Shown piece after piece: positions 44,516 to 55,995 of a stretch of 64,000 bases of DNA. The notes under the pieces are model-generated. The model made no database searches and was not told where the DNA came from. It saw only the letters and a list, made by a program, of their open reading frames with translations. The position numbers and the translations under genes are program-made. This DNA is from Arachis hypogaea (Eukaryota; Streptophyta; Magnoliopsida; Fabales; Fabaceae): assembly GCF_003086295.3 (NCBI RefSeq), contig NC_092044.1:68887213-68951212 (forward strand), given 5' to 3'. Position 1 is the first letter of the stretch, and each line of letters opens with the position of its first letter.

Positions 44516-46789
44516 TGTAACAACCCCGGTTTTCTAGTACGCGAGATATTTTCTGAAAGTACAAAGAACTCCTGAGGATCAGTAAGGGGAGAAGCTCTGA
44601 TATATCATCAAGTATCTCAATCCTCATTGTCATTATGCCATCTTTAAGTTAGAACCTTTTTCGAGGCAAGCTCGATAACGCCGTCACGAAGAACATAGTT
44701 TTTGAACCGTATCGGTTAGGAGTTTTGATCCAGTTTTTCGTAAATAGTCTCAGTTTGACGAACCAGACTCAATTCATGAGAGAAGAGATATAATAGGGTA
44801 ATATTATCCTTATATTAGTATTAGAAGCTTCTTCAACAATATTATAAGGTTACCTGGTCAGTTTTAGTTAAAAAATAGAAAATCGGTTTAACCGGGTTCA
44901 CAGTTTACTGGTGCAGCTTAGCACTAGCACTCTCTGATGACTTTAGCAATGCTAAGGCCTCATTATACATGTTTTATTCTCATAATAAATATGTTACTAG
45001 TGTCATTTATGCTAGTAGCTCAGAAAATAATTTTTAGAGATGTTTTTGCAAGTGTTTCGATACATCTAGTTTTAGTAGTTATACACCTGAGATATTTTAA
45101 TATTATTTTGATCCACCTCCAAGCCAACCAATCACAACTCACACTACACCCCCCAAAACCCCCAAGGCTGGCTCATTTTCACTTTGTGGCCGAAAATAGG
45201 TAGAGAGAAAAAGAGAGAACAGTTCTTAGTTCCAAATCTTCAAAGCTTGATTTCTGCTGAACTAAAACTCAAATCAAAATTCTAATCCGGCCAAAATGAT
45301 CCTCTCTTCTTTCTCTACATGATCATATGACGTATTAAGGTTGGAATCAAGGTGAGTTGGCTGCACCATCTCTCTTTTGATTCAGTTTCAAGGAAACATG
45401 CTTAAATATGTGTTTTCTTGATGTTCTTCCTTAGGAATCATACTTAACTTTACTTGAGGGCCAAGAAACGTGACTTTATAGAAAGTTTAAGGTTATAAAT
45501 CACCTCCTAACGTGCTTAGGGAGATTTGGTTTGTTGAGGGTTTTTGGATTTAAAGTTGTTCTTGATGTGATTTAGGAGGAAAAAGTGCTTACGGACCACC
45601 TAAAAGTTTAACTGAATTAGGAGCAGCAAAACGAGGTAGGGTGTGACGAAATTAATCTTGATTATTTGTGTTTGATTTGTGTGAATGTTGTGTAATTTGG
45701 CTGTGCTAAAAATTGGTTGCATATATGATTGATTCTTGGTGAAAATTTGGTGAAATTTTGATGAAATTTGATAAAATTTGATGAAATTCAAGCTTTAAGT
45801 TCATGTTCTTGGAGCAGCTGGGAAAACGAAACCCTAGGCCTAAATTAAGGTTCAATTTGTGTTAATATCATGTGGAAGAGATGGGGTTTTAGTGGCTGCT
45901 AATTTATTATGAATTATGGTAAAAATCGGTTGCTGAAAAGACTGAAAAACGGGTAAAAACAGAGAAAGAATCTGAAGAATTTATGAAGAACATGAAGGAC
46001 ACTTTGAGTGTGATGAAGAACAATGAAGAACAGGCTTTAGATCCTTAAAAGGGCAAGGAAGTAAAAATTTTGGTGTTTAAGGGGTTATTTAGTAATTTCT
46101 GAAAGTTAGGATGTTTAAAGTAGAAATATTAAAAGTTACAGGTGGTAAAAAATGAATTTTAAAGGTTAAAAGTAAAAGGTAAGTTAATTTTCGAAAATTA
46201 ATAATAAAATATTAAATAATAATTTTTAATTAAAAATAATATTTAAAAAAAATAATAAAATAATGCGGAAAATGTAGTTTTTTGTAAAAGCTTTAGAAAG
46301 ATAGCTTTAAGCGCAAGATCTCATAATTACCTTCATAAGACACTTAGGGAGTGGTAAGAACATATTAGTGAGGCAAAGATAAATAAAAGATAAAAAATTA
46401 AAGAAAAGATAAAAATCGAAGTAAAAGTCTGTAAAGTATTAATGACAGAAAAACAGGCAGAGACTAGCGAACGAACTAGGGCAACATAGTTAGTCATTGA
46501 ATTGCGAATAGGGTTAGGTATTATATGAAAAGTTAAACTATTTCAGTATAGACTTAATGAACCTATACTTGGGGCAGGCTAACTAATCATACCGAAATTT
46601 ACATAAGCTTTAAATACATAAGTTAAACAGAGAAAGCAGAATAAAGAAGCGCAGAAAAAAGATTAAATATAGCAGAATAAAGAGACAAAGAGAAGAAAGT
46701 AATATGATAAAGAGCAGAGGACCTATTAAGAGGTCATTTGTTGCATTAGGCAACCCCAGGATATCTATATGTTCATCTGCTACATTGTG

Positions 46790-47060
46790 GCAGTCAGATG
46801 GATGATGGCGCGACCACTGAGAAACGATTTCCTACGGTACAGATCCATATTTTATTTTTGTAAGACAGAGGGGTTATTTCCTGCTATAGAAGTACCGTGA
46901 CCACCTGTTCCATTTCTGTAGTGGCAGAGGGGTTATTTCCTGTAAACAGAAGGTGTGTCGGCATACATCCCTGCAGTGGCAGACGTGTTATTTCCTGCGT
47001 GCAGTGGACCTTGTGGTGGCAGAGGGGTTATTTCTTGTACACATGGGTATACCCAATAGG
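46790..47060 (+). repeat. Imperfect tandem repeat in LTR G
   Basis: Four copies of a GTGGCAGAGGGGTTATTTCC-like unit lie at about 46863, 46919, 46976 and 47024, spaced about 50-57 bases apart with differing spacers. Confidence 0.65.
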
Positions 47061-47424
47061 AAAGCCATATTCGGCTGGTAATGCTGGGTTATGTCGGGAG
47101 CGGGTAGAAATCGACAAATGAGCTCATTACCTGCACTAGGACTAGACATGCATCATTCTTGTCTGCGCATTATTCTCTGTTGCATTCCTACTTGTGTATG
47201 ATCTATTTCTTTGCTTGAGTGCTATGTCTACGCTTTGTTTTCTTGTATTCTTCTGTTTGTGTTATATTTTCTATTTTTCTATCTATTTTTACTTCTGTTT
47301 ACTACTTTACTGTATCCTATTATCCATCTGTTAATCAAAACCGAATAAATGAATGTAACTAACAACCCCGACACTACTAAGAACTCCCCAGTTCTTACCC
47401 CTTCTCTCCCTTCCTCCCCCTTAG

Positions 47425-48025
47425 ATGGAGACGGGCGTGATCTTCTATGAGTTCGAGGACCCTTACGTCTACGAGGATCTGGTACATCACAATTACTTCA
47501 TCACGGGATTGGAGCCTCGTATTAGACGATATGCGTTACCTAATCGAGCCTTTCAACATCCTCTGTCTAGCTCGCATTTTGATTCGGATGCTCCTTACGA
47601 CTTTCTCTTATCCTGGTTACATCCTGACACACCTATACATCCTTTTCCTGATGATCCTGAGTACCCTATACTGGCTCAACCTTTGAATGAGGTGGAACCT
47701 ACGCCTATCATTCCTGATGAGCCCGAGTTAGCTAGTGACTACGTACCTGTGATACCACCAGAGTGGGGACTTTCCCCCTGAGCCGATCCCTGATTTTCCA
47801 CAACCTGATGAGCCGGCACTACCGGACGGTGGGGTAGCCCATATATACGCGAACGGACCTGTGTTCGTAAATGGTTTTGTACATAGTGACAGTAGTGTTT
47901 CTGGTGGATCTGAGGGTATATCTGTATATGTGGACGATGAGGAGGAGGAGGATCCTGATATAGAGATAGAGCAGGATGAGAAAATGGACGAGCCTCACAG
48001 CGATTCTCCAAACGGCCACGTGTAG
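47425..48025 (+). pseudogene. Reading frame inside LTR G (copy 1), unknown protein
   Basis: A 118-codon frame starts METGVIFYEFEDPYVYEDLV and ends near 47781; a shift of frame near 47762 opens a second stretch, beginning DFPPEPIPDFPQPDEPALPD, to a stop at 48025. The second part is acidic (VDDEEEEDPDIEIEQDEKMD). The ATG follows directly on CCTTCCTCCCCCTTAG, a strong polypyrimidine-AG splice acceptor, and an in-frame stop (the TAG itself) precedes it. The same two frames are open in the 3' LTR copy, so the frame change predates insertion. I recognise no domain. Between the two copies 10 of 11 differences in the first 118 codons change an amino acid, so nothing has constrained it since insertion. 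Confidence 0.5.
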
Positions 48026-48524
48026 ATATAGTTTGACTGCAGAAGGGGCATTTTTTATGACACTCTAGTCTGACATTATCTGTTAGCTAGTCTCTCACTT
48101 GTGTTAGTACACTCGAGAGCTAGGAGCTATATAGTGGTTAGGCTAGCCTGGGCACCAGTTTAGCGGCTTTTTGCCTGGGCCAGGCCCTGGGAGTGTCGTG
48201 TATATATTAGCTACATAGGATGACGAGGATGTAGACTGACTTGATCTTGTGTAAACGCTACATGTTTTGTTATAGTGTACATGATGTATATTATCAGCTG
48301 TATTTCTATGTTTCTTTATGCCGCTTTTCTATTACTCTTAATGTATGCTTGTTTATTTTACCTAAACATCCACAACGGAAAAAAAAAGTTACTCATAAAA
48401 TTGGCGTCGTCTAACAAGGAACAGGCTCATATATAAAATAATAGTAAATAATTAGGAAGAATAAGTTAGTAACACTTAGCTTCTTGTATGACCATGGCAT
48501 ACTGGGAGTTGGGTCATTACAATT

Positions 48525-48537
48525 TGGTATCAGAGCA
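48525..48537 (+). other. Primer-binding site, initiator tRNA-Met type (G)
   Basis: TGGTATCAGAGCA lies 3 bases after the LTR end and is the classical site complementary to plant initiator tRNA-Met, unlike the tRNA-Asp sites in the other elements. Confidence 0.9.
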
Positions 48538-48738
48538 GTTCGTTCCCAATAGAGCCTAGGGAGTGGACTGACTGTGCTTTATTGCATACTCTCTTATCTG
48601 TTTCATGCTTATAGGATATCTATATGATTTGTGTTGCATGATTGTCTCTGTGTTTTCATTCTGGAAATGTTCACACTTGACTTGAAGTGTTAAGACTGAT
48701 CACCTTAATAATGATTGTTTGGTGTGAACAGGACCACG

Positions 48739-49821
48739 ATGGGTTCACGGAGATGAGGCAGTGAACATGAAACGTTTATGACTACCATGAACGCTGTGGC
48801 TGAGGCAGTGCATAAGGCTGCACTAGCAGCGGCTAGGGCTGTTGATCGTCTTGGAGTGAGAAATGGGAATGAGAATGAGCATGGAGAAGATAGTGGAAAT
48901 GATGAAAATAACTTAGGGCATCTCGAAAGACCTATGACCCTTGCGGCTTTTCTGAAGGTTAAACCGCCTAAGTTTAAAGGTACACTCATTGCAACTGATG
49001 CTGACAACTGGTTTTGAGCTATCGAACGATCACTATGAGCACAGCATGTTTCGAAAGGCCAACACGTGGAGTTTGCTACTTATATGCTGGAAGGAGAAGC
49101 TGAGCATTGATGGCAGGGGATACAGCGACTGTTTCAACAAGATGAAGGCAATATTCCTTGGAATACTTTTAGGGATGAATTTTATAAGAAGAATTTTCCG
49201 AGGACAGCTCGTGACGCTAAGAAGATGGAACTTATGCAACTGAAGAAGGGTAACACAACTGTTGCAGAATATGCCCGTAAGTTTGATGACTTGTGCCGTT
49301 TCTCCAAGATCTACCTAGGGAATCCTGTTGATTTTGAAGAATGGAAGTGTTTGAAGTTCGAAGGGGGCCTTCGTGAGGATCTGATGAGTTCAGTAGTTCC
49401 GTTGGAGATACGAAATTTTGCTGAGCTGGTTAATAAGTGTAAGTTAGTGGAAGAATGTGCTAAGAAGTTAATTGCCTCTAAAGCAAGTCGTCAAGGATTT
49501 CCACCAAGGAACTATAATAGTTACAGTTGGCAACCATGAAGGACCAACTCTAAAACATCCGGTGTGCCACAGTGAAGAAACCCACAAGCTGGTAACGTTC
49601 CTACTCGCTCTACGGGTGGAAATGGAGGTAGACCAAGGCAGGATAATGGTAAACAACCTCAACAGGCACTGGTGAATACTGCATGTAGGCAGTGTGGAAA
49701 GGATCATGGTACCAGGCATTTCCAAATTAGAACATTTACTTGTTACAATTATGGAGAACCGGGACACTTGGCGAGGAGTTACCCAAAAGGACTTTCCCGA
49801 AATCCAATACGGACCCAGCAA
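48739..49821 (+). pseudogene. gag of element G (decayed)
   Basis: The frame starts at ATG 48739 (MGSRR) and stays in register to about 49821. It contains KPPKFKGTLIATDADNWF, WNTFRDEFYKKNFPRTARDAK, MELMQLKKGNTTVAEYARKF and LVEECAKKLIASKASRQGF, typical of chromovirus capsid. Two zinc knuckles follow near 49684-49770: CRQCGKDHGTRHF and [14 protein letters not shown]; the second has lost two cysteines to tyrosine. Stops near 48754, 49015, 49033, 49111, 49537 and 49573 mostly stand at expected Arg or Trp codons. Protease follows in another frame, with a frameshift near 49800-49820. Confidence 0.85.
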
Positions 49822-52528
49822 TAAGGCCGAGTGTTTGCATGACTGCTGATGATGCTATACAATCAGACGCCCTGATCCAAGGTCAGTGTTATGTCAAAAA
49901 TCGATTTCTAACTATGCTGTATGACTCGGGTGCATCGCATTCCTTTATTTCTTTAACTGTTTCTCGTGAGTTAGGACTAGATTTTTCTGAGTTGAACTTT
50001 GATCTAGTTGTCCATACACCTGCATCCCAAAATGTTTTGACTAGTTTAGTGTGCCTGCAAGTACCATTCACTATTAGGAACAAAACTTTTATACATGATC
50101 TAATCTGTTTACCTTTATGTGGTTTAGAAGATATTCTAGGATTAGATTGGTTGTCCAAGTATCATGTTTTCCTTGATTGCTTTGAAAGAACTGCTGTTAT
50201 TCCGTCTGATAGTTTAGATATTAAACCATTTCTGTCATATACTTTATATCTGAATTCTGTAAAACTTACCTTAGACGGGAGTGATTGTGAGGGGTACGTT
50301 CTGTTAGCGGCTAGCTCGAATGACAATGAATTAAGCTTAGAAAGAATCCGAGTGGTGAAGGAATTTCCTGATGTTATTCCTGACGATATACCTGAATTTC
50401 CTCCTCAGCGAGAGATAGAATTCAGTATTGAACTAGTACCTGGAATCGGACCGATTTCCATAGCACCGTACTGGATGTCACCACTAGAACATACGAAATT
50501 AAAGAAGCAGTTGGATGAGCTACTTGGAAAGAAATTTATTCGTCCCAGTGCATCACCTTGGGGAGCTTCGGTATTGCTTGTAAAGAAGAAGGATGGTGGA
50601 ATGAGACTTTGCGTAGATTATCGACAGTTAAATAAAGTCACTATCAAGAACAAGTATCCACTTCCACGGATAGATGATTTGATGGATCAGTTGAAAGGTG
50701 CAACTGTGTTCTCGAAGATTGATTTGCGATCGGGCTATCACTGGATTCGAGTGAAAGAGTTAGATATACTGAAGACTGCATTTAGAACTCGATATGATCA
50801 CTATGAGTATACGGTTATGTCTTTTGGACTAACTAATGCTCCTACGATTTTCATGGATTACATGAATCGTATTTTCCGTCCATACCTTAATCAATTCGTA
50901 GTAGTTTTCATAGACGATATTCTCATCTATTCGAAGACAGAAAGAGAGCCTGAAGAGCATTTAAGGACTGTATTGCAGATATTGAGGACTCAAAAATTAT
51001 ATGCTAAACTATCAAAGTGCAAATTCTGGACAGAGAAGGTGACGTTTTTGGAACATGTTATATCACAGGGAGGAATTGCAGTGGATCCTTCAAAAATTGA
51101 AGCAGTAGTGCAGTAGGAACCACCTACGACCATTACAGAAGTTCGGAGTTTTCTCGGACTTGCTGGCTGTTACTGGAGGTTCATCAAATGATTTTCACAG
51201 ATAGCCTTACCTTTGACTTACCTTACACGAAAGGAAGTTCCATTTATCTGGACGGCAGAGTGTGATAGAAGTTTCAAGATGCTTAAGGAAAAGCTAACAA
51301 TTGCACCTGTATTAGTACTACCCGATCCGCAGAAACCTTTTGAAGTATATTGTGACGCTTCCCATAAAGGACTTGGATGTGTGCTGATGCAAGACAAAAA
51401 TGTGATGGCTTATGCTTACTGGCAGCTGAGACCTCATGAACGAAATTATTCGACGCATGACTTGGAATTGGCTGCAGTGGTGTTTGCTCTGAAGATCTGG
51501 AGGCACTATTTGTATGGCGCTCAACTAGAAGTTTTCTCTGACCACAAAAGTTTAAAGTATATATTTGACCAGAAAGATCTTAATATGCGACAGCGAAGGT
51601 AGATGGAGTTCCTGAAGGACTATGATTTTATGCTAAGTTATCACCCAGGAAAAGCGAACGTGGTGGCAGACGCCTTGAGCAGGAACAATTTGAGTATCTC
51701 TTGGATAATGATAAAAGAAGAGAAGCTACTTGCGGAATTTGAGGACCTTAAGTTAGCTATGACTGAGATGTCAAGTGGAGTCCATTTGGCGCAGTTGCAT
51801 ATAACACCAGATTTTAAGATTAGGATTCAACAAGCACAAGCACAGGACTCAGAAATGATGACGATGCTGAGACGGATGAAAGTAGAGGAACCAGAAACTG
51901 TAAGACTAGATCGTAGCAGTCTCTGTTGATACAAGAACAGAATTTGTGTGCCTAGCTTTGGAGATTTGCGGCAAAGGATTCTTGCAGAAGCTCATCAAAG
52001 TAGAATTTCTATGCATCCTGGAGTAACAAAGATGTATCAAGATTTGAAACAAATGTTCTGGTGGCCGGGCTTAAAAAAAGAGGTAGCTGATTATGTCTCA
52101 AAATGTTTAACCTGCCAGAAGGTGAAAGTGGAACACCAGAAACCGTCAGGAACCCTGCAACCCTTAGAAATACCACAATGAAAATGGGAGCAGATCGCTA
52201 TAGATTTTGTCACGTGATTGCCAAGGACCTCAACAGGACATGATGCCATTTGGGTAATTGTGGACAGGTTGACAAAATCAGTGTACTTCCTTCTGATTCG
52301 TGTTGACTATACATTAGAAAGGCTGGCACAGATATATATTCAAGAAATCATATGATTGCACAGAATACCTTCGTCAATTATTTCAGATCGAGATCCGAGG
52401 TTTACTTCCAGATTTTAGGGAGCTTTAAAAAAAGCTTTAGGAACAGAAATGCATATGAGTACAGCATACCATCCTCAGACAGACGGACAATCAGAGTGGA
52501 CAATCCAGACATTAGAAGACATGCTAAG
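49822..52528 (+). pseudogene. pol of element G: protease, RT, RNase H, integrase start
   Basis: One frame (start mod 3 = 0) carries protease with [12 protein letters not shown] (Asp intact, near 49920), RT with [59 protein letters not shown] and intact catalytic [12 protein letters not shown] (about 50905-50940), RNase H with [16 protein letters not shown] and [10 protein letters not shown], and the integrase zinc domain with HPGVTKMY and CLTCQKVK. The core shows IAIDFV, IISDRDPRF and STAYHPQTDGQSEWTIQ. Stops include those at 51114, 51189, 51600, 51927, 52179, 52216, 52353 and 52420; most replace Trp or Arg. Element H cuts it after EDML at 52528. Confidence 0.88.
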
Positions 52529-54587
52529 TGATGACATGTCATCATATACCTATTTTTCTATGCTTTTTCATACAAGAAATTGATGATTTATGCTTAAATA
52601 TTGAATGCTTTTATACTTAAGTGGTATATTTCCTTGACCTTTTAATTTTATAAATCTTGTAGGAAATAAGAAGAAAAAGAAGCAAAGAAGCACAAAAAAA
52701 GGAGAAAAAAAGAGCTTTGGGGCACACTTTGAAGTTGGGGCACACTTTGGAGCCTTAGGCCACGCTTTTAAAAGCGTGGCCCATGACCAAATTAAAGAAG
52801 AAAACAACCGGCACGCACACTACAGAATCATGATGAAACAAAGTGAGGTTGGAGCAAATTTTCGCTAAGTTAAAATCTGGCCGCTCACAGCATGACCATG
52901 CCTCCTTCAAAGGGCTATAACTTGAGCTACAGACGTCCAATTGATGTGCTTCCAGTTGCGTTGGAAAGCTGACATTCAGAGCTTTCCAACGATATATAGC
53001 AATCCATATTTGGCGTAAAATTGAGGCAGGAACGGAAGGCATCTTTAAGGGCCAAAAATAAGCGAAAATAAACCAATGTGCTTCCACCAAGGTTCGAAGC
53101 TGGAGCCTCACCCCAAAGCAAGTAGCGCTCATTTTTCTGCTCTGCCCTCTTGGAGAGCAGGGCAATGTCGTGTTTCTCTTCATGAAGAACCAAGGAAAAT
53201 TGCTCCCCCAATTGCTTGTCACAAGAATCGAACACGGCACCATGAGGAAGCAAGAAACTAGGCCTTACATTGGTGCCAAGAAAACCAAGGAAAAGAAGTA
53301 GCGTGTGCATCCACCAAGTTTCGAACTTGGAACTTCACTTTTGGAAACACTGCCCTGCCCTCCGCGAGGGCAGGGCAGCATTTTGTGGTGCACGGCCAGC
53401 ACCAGATTGGCGCACCAAGGAAGCTTCGGCAGCATCAGCACGCACGCACGGGCATCATTCTAGCGCACCAAAAAAACTCTGCCCTGCCCTCCACAAGGGC
53501 AGGGCAGCATCCTGCAGCACCAACTCGCACCATACGCACGCACCATGGGCCAGACGCATCATTTTCTGCCCTGCCCTCCACAAGGGCAGGGCAGCCTCCT
53601 GGGAGCAACATATGGGCCAAAATTCAATTTAATTCAATTCCTCACCAAATTGAATCAAAGCCAACCAAACCCATTTCTCCTCAAATCCAAAGCAAGCAAA
53701 GCCCACATCATCACTCAAAGGCACATGGATCAATTAAATTAGGATTTTCATTTTTGTAATTTGTTTTAATTTTATTTTCATTTTTTACTTTGTAAAGCCT
53801 ATATAAAGGCATCAATTAGAGCTCAGAAGGGAGGCTGGCTCCATTAGGGAGTAGTAGATAGCTCTCTCTTTCAATTTTCCTTTCTGCTTAAATTTTGGAT
53901 CAAGAATTGAAGGAATTCTGTTTCAATTCTCCATCTGAAATTCATTTGTGTTCTTCTGCATAATTCAAGTGAATTAAGGATTTGAACCAAAACTCTCTTT
54001 ACTGCTTTCATCTTTTTTCCTTTTGCAATTGTTCTTGGTTGGATCAAGGAAGGAATTGAGATCTAGACTTGTTTTCTAGTCTCTTTGATTTCCTGAGATC
54101 TTCAATCTCATTTGGAAATTAAACTGAATTTAATTTCTGTTTGCTTCTTCAAGCAATTCTACTTTCTGTTTAAGATTTGTTGTAGGTTACTCTTCTGCTT
54201 GATTGCTCCTTACATTCTCTTGTTGAATTTTAATTCCCAGCACCCAAGTCCTTTTACTTTTCATGCAATTTAATTCTTATGCAATTGTTCCAAGTTCTGC
54301 TTGCTGCTTGCTTTAATCTCCTTGTTCCCAATCCCCTTTACATTTAATGCAATTTACATTTCGTGCAATTTAAGTTTCAGCTCTTTTACTTTCTTATTCT
54401 TTAAGTTTCCTGCAATTTTATTTTCTGCATCTTTTAAATTCCTTGCAATTTACTTTTTGATTGATTAACTTCACACAATTCACTCAATGTTAGCTTGACT
54501 AAACTAATCACCCACTAAAGTTGCTTGATCCATCAATCCCTGTTGGATTTGTGTGTTGGAAATTCGTTTTCCGCAAAAACACCATCA
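52529..54587 (+). repeat. 5' LTR of H
   Basis: It starts with the perfect 16-bp palindrome TGATGACATGTCATCA and ends CACCATCA. Compared with the 3' LTR it lacks one GC-rich hairpin unit (near 52812) and a ~50-base segment near 54543 that includes the U5 hairpin and the ATGCGACCC block. Confidence 0.92.
53132..53597 (+). repeat. GC-rich hairpin units in 5' LTR of H
   Basis: Perfect or near-perfect stems CTGCCCTGCCCT/AGGGCAGGGCAG with 5-nt loops lie at 53351-53379, 53478-53506 and 53567-53595. A variant at 53138-53164 has two interleaved stems (GCTCT/AGAGC and GCCCT/AGGGC). The spacers are unrelated to one another. Confidence 0.85.
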
Positions 54588-54593
54588 AGTTTT

Positions 54594-54611
54594 TGGCGCC
54601 GTTGCCGGGGA
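54594..54611 (+). other. Primer-binding site, tRNA-Asp type (H)
   Basis: TGGCGCCGTTGCCGGGGA, a perfect 18-mer, lies 6 bases after the LTR end. Confidence 0.92.
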
Positions 54612-54764
54612 TTGATTAGATCAACAATGATTAAGTGGGTGAGAAGTCTAGATCAAGCATTTTTTTTGTTCTCGGTCTTAAAGTTGAAACCAAGGTGTTT
54701 GTGTTTTTGCCTCACTAAGCAAAACTCATATCTGATATGAGTAATTTCAATTTTCATTGGTGTT

Positions 54765-55958
54765 GTGTTTTACAAAATTCAAATGGAGTTCACCTCATCT
54801 TTTAATCAAACAAACTTCATGGGATATTGCCCACCATCACAATATGATTCAAGTCATTATTCTAATGATGGTTGGGAATATCACCAAGAAGATACAAATT
54901 CTGAGCACTTCAATCAATGGAGACTTGCTCCAGAGTCACAAATTGATCAAGCTGAGCACATGAGATACTGTCCAGAACCACAGAATGACTTATATCATTA
55001 TCCTCATGGTGTCTGGACATATCAAGAAGAATGTGAACAATCAGTTAAAATGGGACACCTTTCAGAGACACAATATGATCCAGATTTTGATGAGTCTAAC
55101 AACTACTCATATTGTGGCTGGGAAAGTCAAAATCAAAGAAATCTTAGTAATCCATACTGTAATGAGTTCAATAATTCTTCAAATCGTGATTCAGAGAATC
55201 TCCTTCAAAAGTCCAGAGGATTCTTTGAAAGACAAGAACAAGCCTGGAAAAGGAAAGAAATCCTCCGTCAGAGGACAAATGAGCACCTGGAGAACATAAG
55301 GAAACACTTAGAACCATCAAACAGTAAAAATCAATTTGTGAGAGAGGAAGTGAAAAAACAAGAACAAAAGGTCCTTGTGTCAAGTGAAATTGCAATGAAA
55401 GATGAGGAACATGAGCCAAGGATTTTATATTCACAAAAGTCACTTGAGGTGACAAAGAAACATGAACACTCACAACCCTCACAAACTTCCCTTGAATCTG
55501 TGATCGAAAAATATGAAGAGGAGATGAAGAAATCTTGGGAAGAACAACAAACCTCCTCCATAAAAGAACTATTAAGTCAAATGTTGAGTGCAAAGAAAGG
55601 AGTGGAGGAGCAAGAAAGTGAGGAAGTCGTTCCAGAAAAGTCACATTCAATTGAAGTGGAGAAGTGCAAAGAGGAAAAGCTCATGGAACCACCAATGCAA
55701 GAGGCTCTTAATGAAGAAATCACTCCAATAATCACACAGCAACCAAGTCTTGAATCTAAAGAAGTGAAGGCAACTAGCAAGAACACCAATTCTGTCCCTA
55801 ATCCAGCAAGCAAGATCAATCAAGCCATTTGCAAAAGGAAGCTTGCTGAGGAAAGGCCAAGACAAGGGACACTAGCTGAATCTTTCCCTCCTTTGAGGTC
55901 ATTCCTCTTAACAAATTGGAAGAAGAGGAAGAAAGTGAAGAACAACATGTCAAGCTAA
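54765..55958 (+). CDS. 397-codon protein of H (intact, unknown function)
   Basis: I recognise no domain. The N-terminal third has degenerate repeats of about 30-40 residues, each with a Tyr/Trp pattern: GYCPPSQYDSSHYSNDGW, RYCPEPQNDLYHYPHGVW and LSETQYDPDFDESNNYSY followed by CGW. A charged region, probably a coiled coil, follows (FFERQEQAWKRKEILRQRTN, and KYEEEMKKSWEEQQTSSIKE), then a Glu-rich part and a basic C-terminus (LTNWKKRKKVKNNMSS). The second ATG, 54783 (MEFTSSF), is a plausible start by analogy with MNSHH in A and MNSHP in E. It takes the place of gag-pol, and its organisation, aromatic start, acidic/coiled middle and basic end, resembles ORF1 of A and E without clear sequence identity. 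It is preserved without any stop. Confidence 0.7.
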   Translation: MFYKIQMEFTSSFNQTNFMGYCPPSQYDSSHYSNDGWEYHQEDTNSEHFNQWRLAPESQIDQAEHMRYCPEPQNDLYHYPHGVWTYQEECEQSVKMGHLSETQYDPDFDESNNYSYCGWESQNQRNLSNPYCNEFNNSSNRDSENLLQKSRGFFERQEQAWKRKEILRQRTNEHLENIRKHLEPSNSKNQFVREEVKKQEQKVLVSSEIAMKDEEHEPRILYSQKSLEVTKKHEHSQPSQTSLESVIEKYEEEMKKSWEEQQTSSIKELLSQMLSAKKGVEEQESEEVVPEKSHSIEVEKCKEEKLMEPPMQEALNEEITPIITQQPSLESKEVKATSKNTNSVPNPASKINQAICKRKLAEERPRQGTLAESFPPLRSFLLTNWKKRKKVKNNMSS

Positions 55959-55977
55959 TGACACTAAAAGAGCACTT

Positions 55978-55995
55978 GTTGGGAGGTAACCCAAC
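55978..55995 (+). other. Post-ORF hairpin (H)
   Basis: GTTGGG-AGGTAA-CCCAAC, identical in stem and loop to that of D, lies 19 bases after the ORF stop, within CAAGCTAATGACACTAAAAG, a block also similar to D (20298-20315), although the coding regions before it are unrelated. Confidence 0.7.

Larger units (their letters stand above)
44516..48521 (+). repeat. 5' LTR of G (4 kb)
   Basis: It runs from TGTAACAACCCCGG to GGGTCATTACA. The last 1229 bases match the surviving 3' LTR (60118-61347). It contains a candidate splice donor (AAG/GTGAGT at 45349-45357), an imperfect tandem repeat (46790-47060), a candidate acceptor and an open reading frame (47425-48025). The AT-rich part 45650-46720 shows no gene. 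Confidence 0.85.
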
